Source of the DNA: Pyrinomonadaceae bacterium | GTDB taxonomy: Bacteria > Acidobacteriota > Blastocatellia > Pyrinomonadales > Pyrinomonadaceae | Length of the DNA stretch: 64,000 nucleotides | Assembly: GCA_030841105.1 (NCBI GenBank) | Contig: JAVEDE010000058.1 | Span: forward strand, 28,676 to 92,675 | Reading direction: 5' to 3' | Made by a program: the position numbers and the translations under genes | Notes under the pieces: model-generated | Told to the model about the DNA's origin: nothing | What the model saw: the letters and a program-made list of their open reading frames with translations, nothing else | Databases searched by the model: none | In this document: in pieces, positions 53,657-61,939 of the stretch | How the letters are laid out: every line of letters starts with the position of its first letter | How positions within the stretch are numbered: the first letter of the stretch is position 1

Positions 53657-54673
53657 ATGAAACGATTTCCGATGAGGACGACGCCGGTCGTTGTCCTCCT
53701 GTCACTCATGCTCTACGGCGCGTCGGGTTGCACGGTTGCCCCCGACGCCAACACCAACTCCGCCGCGAACGGCAACGCCGCCGCGCCCGCCAACGCCAAC
53801 CTCAATGCCAACGCCAACCTGTCCGCGACCGGCGGCGGGGCGCACGCCGCCGAGGTAACGACCAAGGAGAAACAGCTTTGGGACATGCTGAAAAACAAAG
53901 ACCACGAGGGGTTCGGGAAGATGATGTCGAGCGACTCGGTCTACGTTTCTACTGACGGCGTGTACGACAAGGCCGCGACTGTCAACGGCGTGAAGGAGTT
54001 TGCCCCGACCGAAGTTACTCTCTCCGACTGGAAGACCGTCACACTCGACGAAGACGCGGTGGTCGTGACTTACACCGTGGATGCGAAGGGCACGTCCGGC
54101 GGTCAGCCGCTGCCGCCCGGCGCGATGCGCGCCAGCACCGCGTGGGTCAAACGCGGCGCGGAGTGGGTGGCGGTCTATCATCAAGATTGCCCGGTCGAAA
54201 AGGCTCAAGCATCGTCCACCCCGGCGGCGGAAACGTCCAAACCGGCGGGCGGCGCGGCGGCGAACAACGCCAACACTCCGGCGAGCGCGGAGAAACATGC
54301 TGAGATGGTCGCCTCCGACGATCCGGTCGCCATCGAAAAACATATGTGGGAAGCGCTCCGCCGGAAGGACTGGGACGCCTTTGCCCAGCATCTCGCTCCG
54401 GAGCAGTTGGAGGTTGAACCGGGCGGCGTCTCCGATCGAGCGGGGACACTGGCGTCGGTCAGAGGATTCGATTTCTCGAAAACCACCACGAGCGATCACA
54501 AGGCCACGAAACTCGACGACGACGCAACGCTCGTGACCTACTTGGTCAGAGAGACGACGCCTGACGGCAAGCCTTCCGAACACCGCGCCAGCACGATCTG
54601 GGTGAAACGCGACGGCAAGTGGCTCGCCTTCTTCCATCACGGCACGCCCGTCGTAAAAATGGCGTCGAAGTAA
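53657..54673 (+). CDS. Lipoprotein with two tandem SnoaL/DUF4440-like domains
   Basis: 338 residues, ATG after GAAGGAG. Lipobox GASGC, then an Asn/Ala-rich spacer (about 27-60). Two related domains follow: about 67-180 (EKQLWDMLKNKDHEGFGKMM ... ASTAWVKRGAEWVAVYHQ) and about 220-335 (EKHMWEALRRKDWDAFAQHL ... ASTIWVKRDGKWLAFFHHG), joined by another Ala/Pro/Asn linker. NTF2-fold domains of this type bind small ligands or form dimers; here the duplication would form a pseudo-dimer. No catalytic role evident. Confidence 0.82.
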   Translation: MKRFPMRTTPVVVLLSLMLYGASGCTVAPDANTNSAANGNAAAPANANLNANANLSATGGGAHAAEVTTKEKQLWDMLKNKDHEGFGKMMSSDSVYVSTDGVYDKAATVNGVKEFAPTEVTLSDWKTVTLDEDAVVVTYTVDAKGTSGGQPLPPGAMRASTAWVKRGAEWVAVYHQDCPVEKAQASSTPAAETSKPAGGAAANNANTPASAEKHAEMVASDDPVAIEKHMWEALRRKDWDAFAQHLAPEQLEVEPGGVSDRAGTLASVRGFDFSKTTTSDHKATKLDDDATLVTYLVRETTPDGKPSEHRASTIWVKRDGKWLAFFHHGTPVVKMASK

Positions 54674-54734
54674 ACCCGCCGCATCACCACTCGAATTTTT
54701 CGCGTTCACAGAATCTCCCGCCCTGTCTCGCGGC

Positions 54735-55808
54735 TCAAGACCACACGCCCGGAACCGCTGCCGCGCACGCGGGGCACGCACCGTCTCGCGTCACTTTCAT
54801 CTGCTTGATGATGTAGCCGTAGCGTTCGATCAAAAGTTCGTCGCACGCGGGGCAGTAAGTGTTCTCGTAGCGGCCGACGCGCCCCGGCAAGTTTCCCGCG
54901 TAGACGAAACGCAAGCCCGCCGCGCGCCCCAACTCGCAGGCGCGGACGAGTTGCGCGGCGGTCGTGTTGGCGTTCGACTGCATGCGGTAGTCCTGATGAA
55001 ACGCCGTGACGTGCCAGGGGATGTCCGGCGACACGCCCGCGATGAAATCGGCCGCGCGCTTGATCTCGTCCTCCGAGTCGTTGAAGCCGGGGATGAGTAG
55101 CGTCACGATCTCCGACCAGAAGCCGCGCTCATGAACCATCTTGATAGTTTCCAGAATGTTGTCCACCACGCCGCCGAGTTGCCTGTAGTTGCGGTCGCTC
55201 ATGGACTTCAAATCAATCTTGTAACAGTCCGTCCACGGCCGCAGGTAATCCAAGACCTGCGGCGTCGCGTTGCCGTTCGAGATGAACGCCGTCTTGAACC
55301 CCGCGGGCTTCGCCCGGCGAAAAACTTCCAACGCCCACTCCGCCGTAATGAGCGGCTCGTTATAACTCGACCCCACCATCGAAGCCCCGTAAGCCTTCGC
55401 CAGCGCCACCAGCCGATCCGCCGAGACGACTTGCGGCTCAGTCCCGGCCGCATCGTCGCGCAGGGCTTGCGAAGTCAGCCAGTTCTGGCAGTAGCCGCAG
55501 TGCAGATCGCAGCCGAGCATGCCGAAGGTGAGCGTGTCGGAGCCGGGGAGAGCGTGGAAGAAGGGCTTCTTCTCCGTCGGGTCGCAGGCGAGCGCGGCGA
55601 CGTAGTTCGAAGGGACGAGGAGGCGACCCTGTTCGTTGAAGCGCACTTTGCAGATGCCGCGCTTGCCTTCGCGGATCAGGCAGCGGTGGCCGCAGGCGTA
55701 GCAGCGCAGGTCGTGATCTTCCAAGTGTTCGGTCAACTCCGGCGCGGCTTCTGCCGTCAACTCGTCCAACACTCCGGCGAGCGAAGTTGATTTCTTACCG
55801 AGTGGCAT
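54735..55808 (-). CDS. amrS: AmmeMemoRadiSam system radical SAM enzyme (AmrS-like)
   Basis: 357 residues. Radical SAM motif C100-x3-C104-x2-C107 (LGCDLHCGYCQNW), extra N-terminal cysteine pair (CYACGHRCLI, GICKVRFNEQG), SSYNEPLITAEW, FISNGNATPQVLDYL and YKIDLKS as in pyruvate-formate-lyase-activase-like proteins. The C-terminus carries a zinc-ribbon-like set (YCPACDELL, GACPACAAAVPG). Its usual partners, an AMMECR1 and a Memo-type protein, are not in the window. The product is uncharacterised. The AmrS assignment rests on length and the Cys pattern. Confidence 0.88.
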   Translation of the reverse strand: MPLGKKSTSLAGVLDELTAEAAPELTEHLEDHDLRCYACGHRCLIREGKRGICKVRFNEQGRLLVPSNYVAALACDPTEKKPFFHALPGSDTLTFGMLGCDLHCGYCQNWLTSQALRDDAAGTEPQVVSADRLVALAKAYGASMVGSSYNEPLITAEWALEVFRRAKPAGFKTAFISNGNATPQVLDYLRPWTDCYKIDLKSMSDRNYRQLGGVVDNILETIKMVHERGFWSEIVTLLIPGFNDSEDEIKRAADFIAGVSPDIPWHVTAFHQDYRMQSNANTTAAQLVRACELGRAAGLRFVYAGNLPGRVGRYENTYCPACDELLIERYGYIIKQMKVTRDGACPACAAAVPGVWS

Positions 55809-55900
55809 GAGACTTAAAACCTCTGTTCAAAAAGTCGGCTAATAATGGATTCTACGGGCGCAATTTATACTCGTTTTAGATGCAATCAGAGCGTTAATTT

Positions 55901-56125
55901 ATGTCTCGAAGGTTGCCGCAGGTGCTTATCGAAACGATCACGGTCACGGCCTTTCAACAGCAGGCGCGCGAGCGCAAAGTGTTTGTGGGGGATTGCCTGT
56001 TCGCGGGGTCAATCGGGCGGACGGATTTGCCGGGCGGCTCTGACGCGGAGTTGATGGATTCGCTCTCGAACAAGATCATCCCGCCCGGCGACGACGTTAC
56101 TGAAAAAGTGACGAGTGACAAGTGA
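55901..56125 (+). pseudogene. Remnant of a metallo-beta-lactamase-fold hydrolase
   Basis: The 74-codon frame contains VFVGDCLFAGSIGRTDLPGG followed by SDAELMDSLSNKIIPPGDDV, the middle-to-late part of glyoxalase-II-like hydrolases (metal-bridging Asp in GDCLF). The N-terminal half with HxHxDH and the C-terminal His are absent. The frame ends KVTSDK and stop, bases supplied by the heptamer palindrome H3 (56104-56252). Most simply a decayed gene cut by repeat insertion or deletion. Confidence 0.7.
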
Positions 56126-56252
56126 TGAGTGACAAGTTAGAAGAGCCGTGAATCGTGAATAGAGGAAAGCAGGTTTTATCTATTCACGATTGACGATTCA
56201 CGCTTTACTCGCCTTCTCTTATCACCTTTCACTTGTCACTTCAGCTTGCTGT
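56104..56252. repeat. Nested heptamer palindrome H3 (two unit types)
   Basis: Outer arms are GTGACGA, GTGACAA, GTGATGA, GTGACAA (from 56107) against TCACCTT, TCACTTG, TCACTT at 56222-56241. Inner arms are GTGAATC, GTGAATA against CTATTCA, CGATTGA, CGATTCA. The outer unit matches H1 and the inner matches H2, so one element appears inserted in the other. It abuts the stop codon of the minus-strand gene at 56236. Confidence 0.85.
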
Positions 56253-56433
56253 CTTTCAACGCGTTCCACTTGTCGCGGACGTCGCCGGTGAGGTCGCTGG
56301 GGAGGGTTTCGACGGGCACGTCGTGTTCGGCGCAGAAGGTGCGCCAGAGGAGAAAGCGCGCGTCGAATTGTCCCGTCTCGTCGTTGATCGTGTTCATTAC
56401 GGCATCGTTGTCGGAGCGTTTTTTGTCAGCCAC
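56236..56433 (-). CDS. Small hypothetical protein
   Basis: 65 residues from a GTG with GAGGGA upstream. Polar, acidic-basic mixed (ADKKRSDNDAVMNTINDETGQ, RFLLWRTFCAEHDVP), ending KDSKLK. No membrane segment. The stop codon lies inside the outer right arm of H3. No known family; codon usage looks like its neighbours, so probably real. Confidence 0.5.
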   Translation of the reverse strand: MADKKRSDNDAVMNTINDETGQFDARFLLWRTFCAEHDVPVETLPSDLTGDVRDKWNALKDSKLK

Positions 56434-56618
56434 TTTCCGTCCCTCTCGTCCCTTGAAATTTCGCGCGCCTTCCGGCGCAAGCCGTGCCTACTATAGCAAG
56501 TTTTTCGCGCGACGTTGATTTGCGGCCGCTGCTCGGCACGGTAGCGGCCGTGCGCGTTCAGAAGGTGTGCGACGGGTGGGGAGGCTGCGGGACTGCTGCG
56601 GGACTGTTGCTGCGAACT

Positions 56619-57506
56619 TTAGGAGGCGGAACTCTTTAGGTAAATCTCGCCGGTGGGCGCGCTGACGCCGCCCGCGGGTTCGAGGGTGACGGCGAAGACG
56701 GCGGCGGTGCGTCCTTCGGGCGGGATGGTCTCGCGCATTTCGGCGCGGCCGCGCGGGTCGGGCTGGAAGACGCTGCCGGGCATCGGCGGCTTGCCCGCGG
56801 CGATGAACCAGAGTTGGTAAGCCTTGCCTGAGGGCGCGGGCGGCAGGTCGGCGGCCGTCAGCATGGCGCGGCCGGTCTCGGCGTCGAAGGTCAGGCGTGC
56901 GTGCGCGCGTTCGGCCATTTTAGTGCCGGTGAGCGCGGCGGAATGCGCCGCCGGTTGGGCGAGCAGTTCGCGGTCGGCGCGCGTGAGTGCGAGTTCCTGT
57001 TGCGTCTGGTTGACGGTTGCCGAGAGGCGCGCGAGTTCGCTTTGCAGACGGTTGTTGCGCTGCCAGAGGAGCGCGAGCGAGACGAGGAGCGCGACGAGGG
57101 CGACGGAGGCGGCCAGCGAACCGAACCTCAAGATGCTGCGGCTGACCCTGACTTCGCGCGACGCGCGTCGCTGCTCGAACTCGTCGGGCGAACTGACGTT
57201 GGAAGCGTGCGTGGCTTCGGCCGCGCCGTCGCGGGAGGACGCGCCGTTGCCGCCGCGTTGATGCGCGTCTTGCGAGCTTGATGTGACGGCCGCGAGGATG
57301 CGCGCGCGGAGTTGGGGCGAGGCGGCTTGCGGCGCGGGGGCGGCGTAGGCGAGCGCGGCCGCCGCGTCGCGAAGCGCGCTGTGCTCGGCGCGGCAGTCGG
57401 CGCACGTGGCGAGATGCGCGTCGAGCGCGCGCCGCTCGTCGTCGCCAACGTCGAGGGCGTCGAGGGCGTCGAGAGCGAGCATCTCTTTGTACTCTTCGTG
57501 CTTCAT
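56619..57506 (-). CDS. Anti-sigma factor, RskA/anti-sigma-K type
   Basis: 295 residues. N-terminal zinc-finger-like anti-sigma domain with H-x3-C-x2-C (HLATCADCRAEH), a linker, a transmembrane helix at about 128-152 (LAASVALVALLVSLALLW), a short coiled coil (NNRLQSELARLSATVNQTQQEL) and the outer RskA domain (LPPAPSGKAYQLWFIAAGKP, EPAGGVSAPTG). It begins 24 bases after the sigma gene stop, the standard sigma/anti-sigma pair. Release of the sigma factor by regulated proteolysis is known for the family. Confidence 0.92.
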   Translation of the reverse strand: MKHEEYKEMLALDALDALDVGDDERRALDAHLATCADCRAEHSALRDAAAALAYAAPAPQAASPQLRARILAAVTSSSQDAHQRGGNGASSRDGAAEATHASNVSSPDEFEQRRASREVRVSRSILRFGSLAASVALVALLVSLALLWQRNNRLQSELARLSATVNQTQQELALTRADRELLAQPAAHSAALTGTKMAERAHARLTFDAETGRAMLTAADLPPAPSGKAYQLWFIAAGKPPMPGSVFQPDPRGRAEMRETIPPEGRTAAVFAVTLEPAGGVSAPTGEIYLKSSAS

Positions 57507-57530
57507 CAAAAACTTTGGATGCGGCGAACC

Positions 57531-58118
57531 TTAAAAATTTAAGCCCGCCCCCCGTCCCATTTTTTCGCCCAACAGATCGCGCAGCTTGCCGAGGCCGCTA
57601 CGCATCCGCGTCTTGACCGTGCCGAGCGGTTGACCGAGCCGCGCGGCAATTTCAGATTGCGTCAACCCTTCAAAGTACGCGAGCAGCAGGGCGCGACGTT
57701 GCTCCTCCGGAATCTGCGCGAGCGCGGCGCGCACGATCTCACGCTGCTCGGCGTGATAAGCGTCGTCGCTGGCGTCGCCCACCGGGTCGGGCGCGTCGCG
57801 CAAGGCCGTGTCGTCGGCGCGCTGGCGCGATTGCAGCGCGCGCAGTCGGTCAATGGCGCGACTGCGCGCGAGCGTCACCATCCACGTAAAAGCGCGCCCG
57901 CGCGCCTCGTCGAAATTGGCGGCGCGCTGCCAGATTTGGAGGAAGACTTCCTGTAACACGTCTTCCGCCTCGACGCGGCTGTGTAATATACGGAGCAGAA
58001 GACCCAAGAGGATGGAGTGGTAACGGTCGTACAGCGCGGCCAGCGCGGATTCGTCCCCGCGCGCGATGGCGTGGAGGAGTTCCGTGTCGTGGGAGGTTTG
58101 CGGGGCGGCTTCGACCAT
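57531..58118 (-). CDS. ECF sigma factor, SigK-like
   Basis: 195 residues. Region 2 (LYDRYHSILLGLLLRILHS, EAEDVLQEVFLQIWQRA, TWMVTLARSRAIDRLRALQSR) and region 4 (IPEEQRRALLLAYFEGLTQ, EIAARLGQPLGTVKTRMRSG) are complete. The residues GLTQSEIAARLGQPLGTVK are the HTH of the SigK/SigM type. Partner of the anti-sigma factor downstream. Its ATG adjoins heptamer palindrome H4, which occupies the promoter side. Confidence 0.92.
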   Translation of the reverse strand: MVEAAPQTSHDTELLHAIARGDESALAALYDRYHSILLGLLLRILHSRVEAEDVLQEVFLQIWQRAANFDEARGRAFTWMVTLARSRAIDRLRALQSRQRADDTALRDAPDPVGDASDDAYHAEQREIVRAALAQIPEEQRRALLLAYFEGLTQSEIAARLGQPLGTVKTRMRSGLGKLRDLLGEKMGRGAGLNF

Positions 58119-58126
58119 GGGGAAGA

Positions 58127-58258
58127 AATGATGAATGCGGAACGATGAAGGTAAGGAAAACAGGAGTCAGAAGACAGGAGTCGGAAGGAAGACTCGCGCG
58201 TCTTTTATTCCGACTTCCGGATTCCGACTCCTAGTTCATCGTTCCCCATTCATCATTG
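58127..58258. repeat. Nested heptamer palindrome H4 (GATGAAT / GGAGTCG types)
   Basis: Outer arms GATGAAT, GCGGAAC, GATGAAG face TTCATCG, TTCCCCA, TTCATCA. Inner arms GGAGTCA, GAAGACA, GGAGTCG, GAAGGAA face ATTCCGA, CTTCCGG, ATTCCGA, CTCCT. Seven-base periodicity as in H1-H3 but different unit sequences. It fills the space between the aldolase stop and the sigma gene start. Confidence 0.8.
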
Positions 58259-58260
58259 AG

Positions 58261-59358
58261 TTAGGCGACGGTGATCTCTTCGGAGAGATACACGTCTTGA
58301 ATCGCGTTCAAGAGCGCCGCGCCCTCTTCGATGGGACGCTGGAAGGCTTTGCGGCCGGAGATGAGTCCCATGCCGCCGCCGCGCTTGTTGATGACGGCGG
58401 TACGCACGGCGTCGGCCATGTCGCTTGCGCCCTTCGACTCGCCGCCCGAATTGATCAGGCCGCAACGCCCCATGTAGCAGTTGGCGACTTGGTAGCGCAC
58501 GAGGTCAATCGGGTTGTCGGTCGTCAGTTCGGTGTAAATCTTCGGGTTGGTCTTGCCGTAGGCCGACTCCGTGTTCAGCATGTTGTAGCCGCCGTTACGT
58601 TCGGGCAGCTTCTGCTTGATGATGTCGGCCTGAATGGTGACGCCGAGGTGGTTGGCCTGTCCCGTCAAATCCGCAGCCACGTGCATGTCGCCGTCCTTGC
58701 CTTTGAACTGCGGGTTGCGCAGGTAGCACCAGAGGATGGTCGCCATGCCGAGTTCGTGCGCGTAGGCGAAGGCTTCGCTGACTTCCGTAAGCTGGCGCGT
58801 GGACTGGTCGGAGCCGAAGTAGATCGTCGCGCCGACGGCGACCGCGCCCATGTCGTGCGCCTGATCAATCGTGCCGAACATGACTTGATCGAACTGGTTC
58901 GGGTAGGTCAGCAGTTCGTTGTGGTTGATCTTGACGACGAAGGGAATCTTGTGCGCGTAGCGGCGCGCGACGACGCCGAGCACGCCGAAGGTCGAGGCGA
59001 CGGCATTGCAGCCGCCTTCGACGGCGAGGCGCACGATGTTTTCCGGATCGAAGTAGATCGGGTTCGGCGCGAAACTCGCTCCGGCTGAATGCTCTATGCC
59101 TTGATCCACGGGGAGGATGGAGAGGTAGCCCGTGCCGCCGAGCCGCCCGGCGTCAAAGAGCGTCTGGAGCGAACGCAGGACGCGCGGGCTGCGGTCGGAG
59201 GCCGACCAGACGCGATCCACGAAATCGGGGCCGGGCAGTTGCAGTTGATCTTTGGGGATGGTCTTCGAGGTGTAGTCGAGCAGCGTGCGTGCGTCAGCGC
59301 CGAGCAGTTCTTCGATCTTACCGCCGGTCGCCTCACCGCGTTTGAGTTCGGTTGCCAT
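58261..59358 (-). CDS. fbaB: Class I fructose-bisphosphate aldolase (DhnA/FbaB type)
   Basis: 365 residues from the ATG after GGAGGATTGGAG. Schiff-base aldolase of glycolysis/gluconeogenesis. Family blocks: [20 protein letters not shown] (20 residues), [64 protein letters not shown] and a C-terminal phosphate-binding region ([23 protein letters not shown]). Typical length. Monocistronic as far as visible. Confidence 0.94.
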   Translation of the reverse strand: MATELKRGEATGGKIEELLGADARTLLDYTSKTIPKDQLQLPGPDFVDRVWSASDRSPRVLRSLQTLFDAGRLGGTGYLSILPVDQGIEHSAGASFAPNPIYFDPENIVRLAVEGGCNAVASTFGVLGVVARRYAHKIPFVVKINHNELLTYPNQFDQVMFGTIDQAHDMGAVAVGATIYFGSDQSTRQLTEVSEAFAYAHELGMATILWCYLRNPQFKGKDGDMHVAADLTGQANHLGVTIQADIIKQKLPERNGGYNMLNTESAYGKTNPKIYTELTTDNPIDLVRYQVANCYMGRCGLINSGGESKGASDMADAVRTAVINKRGGGMGLISGRKAFQRPIEEGAALLNAIQDVYLSEEITVA

Positions 59359-59796
59359 AAACTCCAATCCTCCTCAGGGGAAATATAAACGCGCTAAATT
59401 CTGCCGGATAGTGCGGGGCAAAAGAAGCAAAATTATAGCACACGACAGGGCAGCCTCCGCGAAACCTCCGCCCCCGCCGCGCCGCGCTCCGCACGCACCC
59501 GGCGGCCGGGCGCGAATCGTTTAAAGAGGCGACGGCAGTTTGGACGACGCCCGCGGCTTGATTGGGCGACGCCCGCGGCTTGAATTGACGCGAATATTTT
59601 CGCGTCGCTTTGCTCCGAGATTTCGGATAACTGCTTGTGCGCCGAGAATAAATTGCGCTAATATCCACGCGCTGTCCCGAACGGCTCTCAACCGACCTCT
59701 TTTCACGAGCAGGTACGACTCCAACAGGTTCATTTCCAAATTTTCGACCGGCACGCCGGTCGCGCTCCACTCCAAAAATTGAAAGGCTCGCGCGCC
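59359..59796. other. 438-base intergenic region with a short direct repeat
   Basis: Divergent gap between the aldolase and the DUF3857 operon. Contains CGACGCCCGCGGCTTGATT at about 59544 and again CGACGCCCGCGGCTTGAATT at about 59567, a 23-bp-spaced tandem duplication. No gene is evident; a long minus-strand open frame crossing it is an antisense shadow. Confidence 0.5.
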
Positions 59797-61824
59797 ATGT
59801 TTTTGAATCGCCCCCGTCTCTCGACCCCCGTGTGTCTCTCGCTGCTGCTCCTCGTCGCCGTCGCCGCTTTCGCCTCCGTCCCCTCCTTCGCCTACGGCGA
59901 TCAGGATTGGAGGCCGATTGACCCGGCGCACCTCGCGCTCAAAGCGCCCGTCGTGGAGAAGGACGCCGACGCCGAAGCCATCTTCTGGGAAGTGCGCGTG
60001 GACGACGCCGAGATGGATTTGATCTTCACCAACTACATCCGCATCAAAATCTTCACCGAGCGCGGGCGCGAGTCGCAGAGCAAAATTGACATCATCCCGT
60101 TTCGCCCGAACGCGAGGATCAAAGACGTGGCCGGGCGCACCATCAAACCCGACGGCCAGATCATCGAACTCAAGAAGCAGGACGTGTTCGAGAAGGTCGT
60201 CGCCAAGGCGGGCGATCTGAAACTGCGAGCCAAGACCTTCGCCATGCCGAGCGTCGAGCCGGGCGCGATTATCGAGTACCGCTGGCGCGAAGTTTATCCC
60301 GGCCGGTCGGCCAACCGCGTGCGGCTCTACTTCCAGCGCGACATCCCCGTCCAGAGCGTGACCTACTATCTCAAGCCCGCCTCGAACATCGTCGGCATGG
60401 AGTCGTTGCGCTACCAGCCGTTCCACATGGCGATGCCGAAGTTTGACAAGGCGAAGGACGGCTTCTATTCGACGACGGTGGCGAACGTGCCCGCCTATCA
60501 CGAAGAGCCGCGCATGCCGCCTGAGGACGAGGTGCGCAAGTGGATGCTGCTCTACTACTCGGCCGAGCGCAACACCGTGCCGCAGAAGTTCTGGAAAGAC
60601 TTCGGCAAGATCGTCTACGACGTGTTCAAGTCGGACATGAAGGTCAACGACGACGTGCGCAAGAAGTCGGCCGAGATCGTCGGCGACGCCACGACGCCCG
60701 AACAGAAGCTCGAACGTCTCTACGAGTTCTGCCGCACCAAGATCAAGAACCTCGACGACGACGCGCTCAACCTGCCCGCCGAGGTGCGCGCCAAGATCAA
60801 AGACGAGTCGCCCGCGAACACGCTTAAGAAGATGGAGGGGCGCAGCAACGACATCGGCGGTCTCTTCGCCGCGCTCGCCATCGCCGCCGGTTTCGAGGCG
60901 CGCCCCGCCTTGATGGCCGATCGCAGCGACATCTTCTTCGACCCCGCCTTCGCCGACCCCTACTTCATGAACATGATCGTCGTCGCCGTAAAGGTGGGCG
61001 ACGCGTGGCGTTTCTTCGACCCGTCGGAGATGTACATGCCCTTCGGCATGCTGGCGTGGCAGTCCGAGGCGCAGGACGCGCTCGTCAGCGATCCGAAAGA
61101 GCCGACCTTCGTCCAGACGCCGCTCTCCGCGCCCGACAAGTCTCTGGAGCGGCGCACGGCCAAACTCAAACTCGACAGCGAGGGCACGCTCGAAGGCGAC
61201 GTGCGCATCGAGTACACCGGCCATCTCGGTAAGGACAAGAAGGAGTACAACGACGACGACACGCCCGCGCAGCGCGAAGAGACTTTGCGCAACATGATCA
61301 AGGCCAAGATGAGCACGGCCGAAGTGTCCGACGTGAAGATCGAGAACGTGACCGACCCCGACAAGCCTTTCGTCTACGCCTATCACGTCCGCGTGCCCGA
61401 CTACGCGCAGCGCACGGGCAAGCGCCTGTTCCTGCAACCGGCCTTCTTCCAGCGCGGCGCGAACCAACTCTTCCCCACCACGCAGCGACACAACAGCGTC
61501 TATTTTCACTACCCCTGGTCGGAGCAAGACGACGTAGCAATCGAACTGCCCACCGGTTACTCGCTCGACAACGCAGATGCCCCCCTCGGCATCAACGCGG
61601 GCGAGACCAGCAAATATGATGTCAAGATCGGCGTCACCAAAGACGCGCGCACGCTCGTCTACAATCGCAAATTCCACTTCGGCAGCAAGAGCGGCATGCT
61701 GTTCCCCGTCTCTTCTTACGGGCAACTCAAGATGCTCTTTGACGAACTGCACAAGCGAGACAATCACACCATCACGCTCAAGCAGGCGGCGACGACTGCT
61801 TCGACCGCCGCGCCGTCGAACTGA
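59797..61824 (+). CDS. DUF3857/transglutaminase-like secreted protein with degenerate active site
   Basis: 675 residues, ATG after GAAAGG. Signal peptide (LSTPVCLSLLLLVAVAAFASV...SFA), DUF3857 domain at about 35-270 (VDDAEMDLIFTNYIRIKIF, SVEPGAIIEYRWREVYP), transglutaminase-like core at about 275-430, then a beta-rich C-terminal part. In the core the usual GDCKD is GRSND, so the catalytic Cys is Ser350, and the His position is Met (YFMNMIVVAVKV); the Asp remains (RFFDPSE). It is therefore likely a non-catalytic paralogue of the next gene, perhaps a binding or scaffold protein. Confidence 0.85.
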   Translation: MFLNRPRLSTPVCLSLLLLVAVAAFASVPSFAYGDQDWRPIDPAHLALKAPVVEKDADAEAIFWEVRVDDAEMDLIFTNYIRIKIFTERGRESQSKIDIIPFRPNARIKDVAGRTIKPDGQIIELKKQDVFEKVVAKAGDLKLRAKTFAMPSVEPGAIIEYRWREVYPGRSANRVRLYFQRDIPVQSVTYYLKPASNIVGMESLRYQPFHMAMPKFDKAKDGFYSTTVANVPAYHEEPRMPPEDEVRKWMLLYYSAERNTVPQKFWKDFGKIVYDVFKSDMKVNDDVRKKSAEIVGDATTPEQKLERLYEFCRTKIKNLDDDALNLPAEVRAKIKDESPANTLKKMEGRSNDIGGLFAALAIAAGFEARPALMADRSDIFFDPAFADPYFMNMIVVAVKVGDAWRFFDPSEMYMPFGMLAWQSEAQDALVSDPKEPTFVQTPLSAPDKSLERRTAKLKLDSEGTLEGDVRIEYTGHLGKDKKEYNDDDTPAQREETLRNMIKAKMSTAEVSDVKIENVTDPDKPFVYAYHVRVPDYAQRTGKRLFLQPAFFQRGANQLFPTTQRHNSVYFHYPWSEQDDVAIELPTGYSLDNADAPLGINAGETSKYDVKIGVTKDARTLVYNRKFHFGSKSGMLFPVSSYGQLKMLFDELHKRDNHTITLKQAATTASTAAPSN

Positions 61825-61939
61825 GGAGCGCGCCACGCGAAATTGAAGCGGCTCGCGTCGGGTCGCGCGGCTTAACGAGTTGAAGCGCGTGGCCTCCGCG
61901 CCGCGACGCTCCGGTTAGAGAAATAGAGGTTTGAAAGAA

